Positions 15,517 to 21,944 of a DNA stretch of 21,944 bases are shown here, piece after piece. Origin of the DNA: Eubacteriales Family XIII. Incertae Sedis bacterium. Its GTDB lineage: Bacteria > Bacillota > Clostridia > Peptostreptococcales > Anaerovoracaceae. Both the position numbers and the translations under genes were made by a program. The notes below the pieces were generated by a model. The model saw only the letters and a program-made list of their open reading frames with translations, ran no database searches and had not been told where the DNA came from. The stretch lies in assembly GCA_031281765.1 (NCBI GenBank), contig JAITEX010000126.1, positions 1 through 21,944 of the forward strand, written 5' to 3'. The stretch's first letter is position 1. Each line of letters opens with the position of its first letter.

Positions 15517-17688
15517 ATGGCGGGAGAAAAGGTTACAGCAAATCTGACATACGACGAACTGTTTGAAAAATTAAAGAAATCCGAGGCCGAGATGAGAAGG
15601 CTCAATCGGCAGTTGCGCGCCAATGAGAAATTGGTCGAGGCCGCTCGCGTTAATACTTCGATACAGGAGAATATCCTGAACACGATGCGCAGAGACATTC
15701 AGGCGACGCAGGAGTACAATAGGCAGTTGCTCATAAACTGCCCCGACATCATTTTTCTGCTTGATTCATCGCGGAAATACCGGCTCGGTACCTACGCGGC
15801 CGCCACGTTTATCGGCGTGTCTATGGAGGAGCAGGGGGTACTCATAGGGCGAAATTTCGACGAAATCAATGAACGGTATTTCGAGGCCGAACTGGCGAAG
15901 AGCATCATGGAGGCTGTGTCCGCGGCGGAACAGGGCGAGACGCAGCGCCGGAACATCGTCAATAAGGATTCTTATTACGAGCTGATGGCCACGCCTTTTT
16001 ACAATGACAAAGAGAAATTCCTCGGGGTGCTGGTCCTCATGCATGACGTGACGGACCTGACCAAAGCGAAGGAGGCCGCAGAGACGGCCTCGAACGTCAA
16101 AAGCGATTTCCTCTCAAACATGAGCCATGAGATACGGACTCCGATGAACGCCATCATAGGTATGACGGCAATAGGAAGCTCCGCGTCGGATATTGAGCGG
16201 AAGGACTACGCCTTCGGGAAGATTTCGGAGGCTTCGCAACACCTGCTCGGCGTCATCAACGATATATTGGATATGTCGAAAATCGAAGCCAATAAATTCG
16301 AGATTTCGCCGGTGGAGTTCAACTTCGAAAAGATGCTCCGGCGGGTGGTGAACGTCATCAACTTCCGCGTCGACGAGAAGTGCCAAAAACTCGTCGTGAA
16401 GATCGCCGACGATATGCCGCAGACACTGTTCGGGGACGACCAGCGATTGGCGCAGGTGATAACAAATCTGCTCGGAAACGCCGTGAAGTTCACTCCCGAA
16501 GACGGGAGCATCACTTTGGACGCCCGGCTCATCGGTGAGGAAGCGGACGACATCTGTGTTATTCAGGTCGATGTGACCGATACGGGAATCGGCATATCGG
16601 AAGAACAGCGGTCCCGGCTCTTTCTCTCGTTCCAGCAGGCGGAGAGCAACACGTCGCGCAAATACGGCGGCACCGGCCTCGGGCTGTCGATTTCCAAAAA
16701 TATAGTGGGAATGATGGACGGGGAAATCTGGGTCGAATCGGAATTGGGCAAGGGCTCCAAGTTCTCCTTTATCGTGCGTATGCAGAGGCGCGTCGCAAAG
16801 GGGCAAGGGCTTTTGCGGCCCGATGTGAACTGGAACAATGTCCGCATACTCGTCGTAGACGACGACCCGGATATTCTCGACTATTTCAAGGAGATAATGA
16901 AGCGCCTGGATTTGACCTGCGATAACGCCGCCACCGGCGAGGACGCGCTCCGCCTCATAGAACAGGGCAGCGAGTATGACATTTGCTTCGTGGACTGGAG
17001 ACTGCCGGGCATGGACGGCATTGAGCTGACGACCCAGCTGAAAAGCGGGACATCGAACCGGGCCGTAGTCATCATGATTTCCTCTACCGAGTGGAGCGTC
17101 ATTGAGGAAGACGCCAAAAAAGCCGGCGTTGACAAATTCCTGCCCAAACCGCTTTTTCCCTCATCCATCGCGGATGTTATCAACGAGTGCTTTGGCGTTT
17201 GGAGCCAGATTGACGCCGCGCCGGAAGACGCGCCGGATTTCGAAGGCTATCATGTCTTGTTGGCCGAGGATGTCGAAATCAACAGGGAAATCGTGGCCGC
17301 CCTTTTCGATCCGACGCGCATCGACATCGATTTCGCGGAGAACGGCAGAGAGGCCGTCCATATGTATAGCCTTGCGCCGGAAAAATACGACGCTATCCTC
17401 ATGGACGTACAGATGCCGGAGATGGACGGATATGAGGCGACGCGCAGGATCCGCGCGCTCGATCTTCCGCAGGCAAAGAGCATTCCCATCATCGCCATGA
17501 CAGCGAACGTGTTCAAGGAGGATATAGAGAAGAGCTTGGAATCCGGCATGAATGCGCATATCGGCAAACCGCTCGATCTGGAAGAGGTATTCACGATCCT
17601 CGGGAAGTATCTGAAGGGGAAGAGCGCGAAAAAACGGGCGCTAAAGCTGGACAAGACGAGCGTAACGGAGTATGGGGAAGGTGTATGA
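15517..17688 (+). CDS. Soluble hybrid histidine kinase with two receiver domains, FIST partner 1
   Basis: 723 residues with no membrane segment. Order: coiled coil 10-65; PAS about 70-180; HisKA with H204 in SHEIRTPMNAIIGM; HATPase_c about 300-425 with NLLGNAVKFT (317-326), DTGIGI (355-360) and GGTGLGL (384-390); REC1 about 442-560 (D493 in FVDWRLPGMDG); REC2 about 578-700 (D630 in LMDVQMP). It should autophosphorylate at H204 and pass phosphate to its own receivers, then to an external HPt, since it has none. Its input is probably the FIST protein encoded just upstream, in the way NosP acts on NahK. GAAGGGAG precedes the ATG. The Lys-rich tail after REC2 has no known role. Confidence 0.92.
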   Translation: MAGEKVTANLTYDELFEKLKKSEAEMRRLNRQLRANEKLVEAARVNTSIQENILNTMRRDIQATQEYNRQLLINCPDIIFLLDSSRKYRLGTYAAATFIGVSMEEQGVLIGRNFDEINERYFEAELAKSIMEAVSAAEQGETQRRNIVNKDSYYELMATPFYNDKEKFLGVLVLMHDVTDLTKAKEAAETASNVKSDFLSNMSHEIRTPMNAIIGMTAIGSSASDIERKDYAFGKISEASQHLLGVINDILDMSKIEANKFEISPVEFNFEKMLRRVVNVINFRVDEKCQKLVVKIADDMPQTLFGDDQRLAQVITNLLGNAVKFTPEDGSITLDARLIGEEADDICVIQVDVTDTGIGISEEQRSRLFLSFQQAESNTSRKYGGTGLGLSISKNIVGMMDGEIWVESELGKGSKFSFIVRMQRRVAKGQGLLRPDVNWNNVRILVVDDDPDILDYFKEIMKRLDLTCDNAATGEDALRLIEQGSEYDICFVDWRLPGMDGIELTTQLKSGTSNRAVVIMISSTEWSVIEEDAKKAGVDKFLPKPLFPSSIADVINECFGVWSQIDAAPEDAPDFEGYHVLLAEDVEINREIVAALFDPTRIDIDFAENGREAVHMYSLAPEKYDAILMDVQMPEMDGYEATRRIRALDLPQAKSIPIIAMTANVFKEDIEKSLESGMNAHIGKPLDLEEVFTILGKYLKGKSAKKRALKLDKTSVTEYGEGV

Positions 17689-17755
17689 GCGTCCCGTTTG
17701 AATAAAAATTTCACTTCTTGCTAAATTAACATGTTCGAAACCGGGCGACAAGGAG

Positions 17756-17761
17756 TATAAT
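17756..17761 (+). promoter_or_regulatory. Possible -10 box upstream of the second FIST gene
   Basis: A perfect TATAAT lies 55 nt upstream of the ATG at 17816 in the 127-bp gap after the first kinase. No convincing -35 box; the -35 window reads GTTCGA. The second FIST-kinase pair may therefore be independently transcribed. No terminator is seen in this gap. Confidence 0.35.
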
Positions 17762-17815
17762 AGTAGAGTAGAGGAACTAAAAAAATATTCGGAAACATTG
17801 CAGAAGGAGGGCAAA

Positions 17816-19036
17816 ATGATTAAAGCAATCACAGCCTACACTACGGAAATGGACGACAAGAGCGTCGCGGCGGCGGAAATTATGTCGCACATAGAGACGC
17901 AGGGTCCTCTACTATCCAACTCATTCGGATTTGTCAGTTGCGTGCCGGAATTTATACAGGGCGACGTACTCGCCGCCATCGCCGAGGCATTGCCTTTCGA
18001 CATCATAGGGACTACGACGATTGCGACCCTCGCTCCGGGGGTGGAAAACGCGGAATGGGCGCTGACGCTTCTTATACTCACCAGCGACGACGTCACCTTC
18101 ATCCCGGGGCTCACCGAACCACTTACCGGGGAAAACCCCGTGCCGGTCTCGGATGCTTATGCTATTGCGGAACAGAAAGCCGCGGCGGCGGGCGTCCCGG
18201 CGGGTACGAAGCCCGCTTTCATCATAGATTATTCGCCCCTTCTCATAGCCGCGGGCGGGGATTTTCTCGTCAAATCCATGTCGGACGCCGCAGGGGAAAG
18301 TGTTCCCGTGTTCGGTATGCAGATTGTGGACAATACCGTTGACTACAAGGAAAGCAGGGCGATTTACGGCGCCGATACCTACGAGGACCGCGTCGCTTTC
18401 GTGCTTGTCTACGGGGATGTGAAACCGAAGTTCTATATCGCCACGCTCGACACGGAGCATATGTTTCGCGACAAAGGCGTCATTACGGGCGTCAGCGGCA
18501 ATTGCATACACACGATAAACGACATACCCGCGATAGACTATCTCGCGTCGCTCGGCATCGAGAAGGACGAGGAGGGCAATATCCCCGGAATCAACACCTA
18601 TCCGTTCATTGCGAATCTCGGCGACGGCATGGAACCCATCGTACGTATCCTTTTTGCCGTCACTCCGGACGGCGATGTGGTTTGTGGCGGCGACCTCCCG
18701 AAGGGCTCGGTCATCTCCGTCGGATCGATTGACACGAACGGCATAGTCGAATCGACTTCGCAACGGCTCGACGAGATACTCACGGGAGAAAAGCCGGATG
18801 CGTTGCTCATATTCTCATGCGTCGGCCGGTATATTGTCATGGGATATGAACATAACCGCGAAATGGCCGCCGTGCTTGAGAAGCTCACGGGGTCGGACGT
18901 GCCGTATACCTTTACCTACGCGGGCGGCGAGATGTGCCCCGTACACCCGTCCTCGGCCGCGGAAACAAGCATTGCCGGCGACAAACTGTTTGCCAACAGG
19001 TTCCACAACCTCACCTTCGTTGCACTGGCATTATAG
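17816..19036 (+). CDS. FIST-domain sensor protein, copy 2
   Basis: 406 residues from ATG 17816 (GAAGGAGGG upstream; a TTG at 17798 would read through this site). It is a cytosolic paralogue of the first FIST protein, sharing the opening MI(R/K)xI...YTxE pattern, LTSDDV (89-94), LIFSCVGR (331-338), YAGGEMCP (368-375) and NRFHNLT (394-400). The two are clearly related but diverged throughout, so this is an old duplication that may have given different ligands. C42, C335, C374, H232 and H397 match the residues noted in copy 1. Copy 2 has a longer stretch between the GGE motif and the end. Its kinase begins 16 nt downstream. Confidence 0.83.
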   Translation: MIKAITAYTTEMDDKSVAAAEIMSHIETQGPLLSNSFGFVSCVPEFIQGDVLAAIAEALPFDIIGTTTIATLAPGVENAEWALTLLILTSDDVTFIPGLTEPLTGENPVPVSDAYAIAEQKAAAAGVPAGTKPAFIIDYSPLLIAAGGDFLVKSMSDAAGESVPVFGMQIVDNTVDYKESRAIYGADTYEDRVAFVLVYGDVKPKFYIATLDTEHMFRDKGVITGVSGNCIHTINDIPAIDYLASLGIEKDEEGNIPGINTYPFIANLGDGMEPIVRILFAVTPDGDVVCGGDLPKGSVISVGSIDTNGIVESTSQRLDEILTGEKPDALLIFSCVGRYIVMGYEHNREMAAVLEKLTGSDVPYTFTYAGGEMCPVHPSSAAETSIAGDKLFANRFHNLTFVALAL

Positions 19037-19052
19037 AGGCATATGCATAGCT

Positions 19053-20750
19053 ATGGAAAACAAACCGGATACGAATGACAATATTACAGAGATAGCCGCG
19101 CTCCAGGCAAGGATCAATAAACTCGAGCGTGAGCTTAAGCGCGAGAAGCTGACGAATGAGCGCAACCGTGTTTCATTTGCGGCGAAGGACCGGCTCGCAA
19201 AGATTATCGAAGAGGAAAAATCGCGCATGGAGCAATACATGGATTTGCTCCTTCACAACAGCCGCGACCATATATTGCTGTTCGACAAGAACGGCCGCAT
19301 CGTCTACGCAACCGATTCCTATCTGCGCGCGATTGGCGCGTCGAGTTTTGGCATCATTGAGAACAAAACGTATGAGGAGCTTTTCTCGGGCGTACTCGAT
19401 AAGGAGTTCATCGCGGAAATAGTCTCTTCTATGGAGGGAGAAACGCGCGGTGACCGGCGGTTCGAAGCGGAATGCGCGCTCGATTTATCGGGTGGCGAGA
19501 ATTATCGCTTCTATCTGCTTGAGGTACAGATGATGGAGGGCAAGAGCGGGGAAGCCGAGGGGTTCCTGACCGTCCTCTACGATACGACCAATTATGTGAA
19601 CGCGAAAAAAGAGGTCGAACAGGCCAATGCCGCCAAATCCGATTTCCTCGCTACCATGTCGCACGAAATACGTACGCCGATGAATGCCATCATCGGCTTG
19701 ACGGATATGCTTTCGGATACGGACCTCACGGTACGGCAACGCGAATTGCTCGGGAAGCTACAGGCGTCGTCCGGCGTCATGCTCGACCTTATCAACGACA
19801 TCCTCGATTTCTCAAAAATAGAGGCGGGGAAGATGGAACTGATCTCCGATTACTTTGACTTCCGCGCGATGCTCAATAACATCAAGTCGGTCTTTGATGT
19901 CATGATGACGCAGAAAGACCTTCGCTTCAATGTGGTATTCGCCGACGATTTGCCACAGGTCATCTATGGCGACGAGAAGCGCATCCGTCAGGTGCTTACG
20001 AATATCATGAGCAACGCCTTCAAATATACGCAAAGCGGTTGGATCAACCTGACGGTGACGCGTGTGCCGGATGGCATATCATTCGTCATCGAGGATACGG
20101 GCATCGGTATAAAGAAAGAAGATCTGCCGAAGCTCTTTTCGGAATTTGTGCAGCTCGACATGAACAAGAACAAGAACATCACGGGAACGGGGCTCGGGTT
20201 GACGATTACGAAGAAGCTCGTCGATATGATGGGCGGTTCCATCGGTGTCGAAAGCGAATACGGAAGCGGCTCGACATTCTCCGTTGTAATATCCTTCGAA
20301 GAGGGATCCGTGGATGACCTGCATGAATCACAAACCACGATAGAAAAGTTTGAGGTTCCGGGGGTGAAAGCGCTGATTGTCGATGATATTGAAATCAACA
20401 TCGAAATTACCCAGTTCATGCTTGAACCCTATGGGATAGAGAGCGACTTTGCCATGGACGGCATCGAAGCCATAGAAAAGGTCAAAAAAGGCGATTACGA
20501 TTTCGTCCTTATGGATCACCGGATGCCGCGCATGGGCGGTATTGAGGCGACAAAGGAAATCCGGGCGTTGGATTCCGAGGTATCGCGCGTACCGATCGTG
20601 GCGCTCACAGCCAACGCGGTCAACGGCGTTGAGCAGATATTCATGGAGGCCGGATTCGACGCCTTCTTGTCCAAACCCGTCGACGAGGAATCCCTCGCGC
20701 GCGTGCTCAAGGAGATACTCCCCGAGTCCCTGATGAAACCCAAGAAATAA
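19053..20750 (+). CDS. Soluble hybrid histidine kinase with one receiver domain, FIST partner 2
   Basis: 565 residues with no membrane segment. Order: coiled coil 10-65; PAS about 68-180; HisKA with H204 in SHEIRTPMNAIIGL; HATPase_c about 300-415 with NIMSNAFKYT (317-326), DTGIGI (348-353) and GTGLGL (378-383); REC about 438-555 (D488 in LMDHRMPRMGG). The spacing up to H204 equals that in the first kinase, so the two are paralogues. Unlike the first, it has only one receiver. It lacks an HPt. The only ribosome-like site (AGAGG, 19035-19039) is 13 nt from the ATG, so translation may depend on coupling to the FIST gene that ends at 19036. In-frame reading continues upstream, but the PAS-kinase architecture needs nothing before ATG 19053. 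Confidence 0.9.
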   Translation: MENKPDTNDNITEIAALQARINKLERELKREKLTNERNRVSFAAKDRLAKIIEEEKSRMEQYMDLLLHNSRDHILLFDKNGRIVYATDSYLRAIGASSFGIIENKTYEELFSGVLDKEFIAEIVSSMEGETRGDRRFEAECALDLSGGENYRFYLLEVQMMEGKSGEAEGFLTVLYDTTNYVNAKKEVEQANAAKSDFLATMSHEIRTPMNAIIGLTDMLSDTDLTVRQRELLGKLQASSGVMLDLINDILDFSKIEAGKMELISDYFDFRAMLNNIKSVFDVMMTQKDLRFNVVFADDLPQVIYGDEKRIRQVLTNIMSNAFKYTQSGWINLTVTRVPDGISFVIEDTGIGIKKEDLPKLFSEFVQLDMNKNKNITGTGLGLTITKKLVDMMGGSIGVESEYGSGSTFSVVISFEEGSVDDLHESQTTIEKFEVPGVKALIVDDIEINIEITQFMLEPYGIESDFAMDGIEAIEKVKKGDYDFVLMDHRMPRMGGIEATKEIRALDSEVSRVPIVALTANAVNGVEQIFMEAGFDAFLSKPVDEESLARVLKEILPESLMKPKK

Positions 20751-20773
20751 GGGGTTGAAACAAATGACAGACT

Positions 20774-20812
20774 GAGGCGGCGGCCCTGCGGGTCGCCGCC
20801 TCTTACTTTAAT
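20774..20812 (+). terminator. Rho-independent terminator after the FIST-kinase block
   Basis: GAGGCGGCGGCCC (20774-20786) pairs with GGGTCGCCGCCTC (20790-20802): 13 bp with one G-U and a 3-nt loop, followed by TTACTTTAATT. It ends the plus-strand signalling block 24 nt after the second kinase. On the minus strand it could also serve the flavodoxin gene, but the T-run there is poor. Confidence 0.85.
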
Positions 20813-20826
20813 TGCTTCGTGCGTAT

Positions 20827-21246
20827 CTATTTTGCGATGGCCGCGCCGAACGCCTTGCACTGTTCGGCAGATTCACCTGCGGGGGCTTCGTTGACGATAA
20901 GGCTTTCCGCCGCGAGCGTCGCGCCCGCATTCTTCATGCGTTCGGTAAAGTCCCGCATCCATTCGCCGTCCCCCCAGCCATAGGAGCCGAACAAGGCCAC
21001 TTTTTTGCCGGATACCTGCCCCTCAATGGAAACGATGTAGGGTTCAAATTCGGATTCCTCCAGCACTTCCGCGCCCATGGATGGGCAGCCGAGCGCCAGT
21101 ACGTCGGCGTCGAGCGCCGAAGCGTCGGCGTTCGCTACGTTAATTACGGATACGTCCGCGCCGGCGCCCTCCGCGCCCTCCCGTATCAGGTTGGCCATAG
21201 CTTCCGTATTGCCGGTTCCGCTCCAGTATACAATATTGATTTTCAT
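20827..21246 (-). CDS. Flavodoxin
   Basis: 139 residues, the short-chain flavodoxin size. The FMN phosphate loop SGTGNTE is at 9-15 after a first beta strand (INIVYW), and GSYGWGDGEWM near 87-97 is the second FMN-contacting loop. It carries single low-potential electrons in the cytosol and can stand in for ferredoxin under iron limitation. AAGGAG lies upstream of the ATG. It is 43 nt downstream of the DUF3793 gene on the same strand and the two are probably cotranscribed; I recall this pairing as common in anaerobic Firmicutes, which points to a shared iron- or heme-related function. Confidence 0.93.
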   Translation of the reverse strand: MKINIVYWSGTGNTEAMANLIREGAEGAGADVSVINVANADASALDADVLALGCPSMGAEVLEESEFEPYIVSIEGQVSGKKVALFGSYGWGDGEWMRDFTERMKNAGATLAAESLIVNEAPAGESAEQCKAFGAAIAK

Positions 21247-21289
21247 AATTACTCCTTGTCTTTTTCACGTTATGCTTCGTTGTTTATAA

Positions 21290-21922
21290 TTATATTGCCT
21301 TTAGCAATGTTGCCGCGGTGCGAATGGGGACGGGCTTTTCGAGCAGGTCCATCGCGTAGGCTTTGGCGGCGTCGATGCGTTTGAATATTTCGTTTGCCCG
21401 CTCGGGGTCGTGGTACACCTTCCAGTGGCGGCAATTCACGCAATCACGCCCGTGATCTTTGATGAACGCAGCGACGTCATCCGGCGGATAGCCGAGCATC
21501 ACGCCGATTTCATGCGGAAAGACGGGAGAATAGGCAAGCCGCTCTTTCAAGCGCGTCAACATCAATTCCGTTCTGCAGCCGGAACTTTGCCGGACCGGGT
21601 ATTGGTAGTCGTCCAGAATCTCCAACACCTTTTTGTCCGATAAAACGCGTTCTAAGAGAAGCCTATCGTAAATCAGGACCAAATTCTGCCCTTTTGAACA
21701 GCAGACGTGCTGCTCCGAAAGCCCCATCGATGCGCACAGGATTTCGCCCCGGTTTTCCCATTCCTGCCAATGCCCGTTCTGTATCCTGAGCAAAACCGCC
21801 GGCTTTGCGCCGCAGAGCACCGGGGCGGCGGAATAAAATACAAACTGCTCCATGTATTCCTCCGGCTCCAAACGGTGCATACGCTGCAAAAATCTTGCCT
21901 GCCTTCCCGCCACGCGTTCCAC
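21290..21922 (-). CDS. DUF3793 family protein
   Basis: 210 residues, soluble, with no clear catalytic motif. I recognise the family from HEIGVMLGYPPDDVAAFI (137-154) followed by the Cys-containing CVNCRHWKVYHD (161-172) near the C-terminus; an earlier CC pair is at 74-75. The cysteines could bind metal or heme, but this is unproven. The function is unknown; as I recall, members are frequently next to flavodoxin or iron-transport genes in anaerobes. The start is GTG 21922 with AAAGGAGG 7 nt upstream. Its promoter must lie beyond the right edge. Confidence 0.8.
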   Translation of the reverse strand: MERVAGRQARFLQRMHRLEPEEYMEQFVFYSAAPVLCGAKPAVLLRIQNGHWQEWENRGEILCASMGLSEQHVCCSKGQNLVLIYDRLLLERVLSDKKVLEILDDYQYPVRQSSGCRTELMLTRLKERLAYSPVFPHEIGVMLGYPPDDVAAFIKDHGRDCVNCRHWKVYHDPERANEIFKRIDAAKAYAMDLLEKPVPIRTAATLLKAI

Positions 21923-21944
21923 TACTTATCCTCCTTTCGCTTTC

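Noticed and set aside
17921..18763. Open frame of 280 codons on the minus strand
   Set aside because: It is antisense to the second FIST gene and Arg/Asp/Val-rich like other shadow frames in this GC-rich DNA.
18798..19052. In-frame extension upstream of the second FIST-linked kinase
   Set aside because: It overlaps the end of the second FIST gene in another frame and gives an Arg/Pro-rich low-complexity peptide; ATG 19053 gives a normal coiled-coil-PAS start.

Overview
The window looks like a chromosomal segment of an anaerobic Gram-positive-type bacterium. A clostridial Firmicute is my best guess and a Synergistota-like lineage is possible; this is low confidence. The clues are strong AGGAGG ribosome sites, a DUF3793 gene beside a flavodoxin, a PucR/CdaR-type regulator, and hybrid kinases with the HEIRTPMNAIIG signature. 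Most of the DNA is GC-rich by eye. The first ~0.7 kb is visibly AT-richer and holds the 5' part of a type II restriction endonuclease gene.

Layout: (1) 1-638, partial PmeII/EcoO109I-type restriction enzyme, minus strand. (2) 725-4532, a minus-strand operon transcribed as nitroreductase, CobW-type GTPase, His-rich protein, Na+/H+ antiporter; this looks like metal and cation handling. (3) 4612-7451, a PucR-type regulator divergent from an aldehyde dehydrogenase, with a palindrome over the regulator's -10 box. A terminator follows at 7477-7512. (4) 7542-14168, a minus-strand signalling block transcribed as REC-PP2C phosphatase, REC-HD-GYP phosphodiesterase, stand-alone HPt, and a very large membrane hybrid histidine kinase. 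(5) 14322-20750, a divergent plus-strand block of two successive FIST-protein plus soluble-hybrid-kinase pairs, closed by a strong terminator. (6) 20827-21922, flavodoxin and DUF3793, minus strand.

The centre (7.5-20.8 kb) is the most interesting part. Three hybrid kinases that lack HPt domains, two separate cytosolic FIST sensor proteins, one HPt protein and two response regulators with nearly the same receiver domain appear to form one many-to-one-to-two phosphorelay. The regulators' outputs are a PP2C phosphatase (partner-switching type) and an HD-GYP c-di-GMP phosphodiesterase. The parts list resembles the Pseudomonas NosP (FIST) - NahK (hybrid kinase) - HptB (HPt) - HsbR (REC-PP2C) route to c-di-GMP control, but here it is compact, duplicated and in an apparently unrelated lineage. 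That parallel is an inference from domain content and gene order; the signal and ligands are unknown.

No rRNA, tRNA, CRISPR array, insertion sequence or prophage gene was seen. No gene-free stretch exceeds 300 bases. The longest gap (11214-11426) holds a hairpin and a possible short leader ORF.
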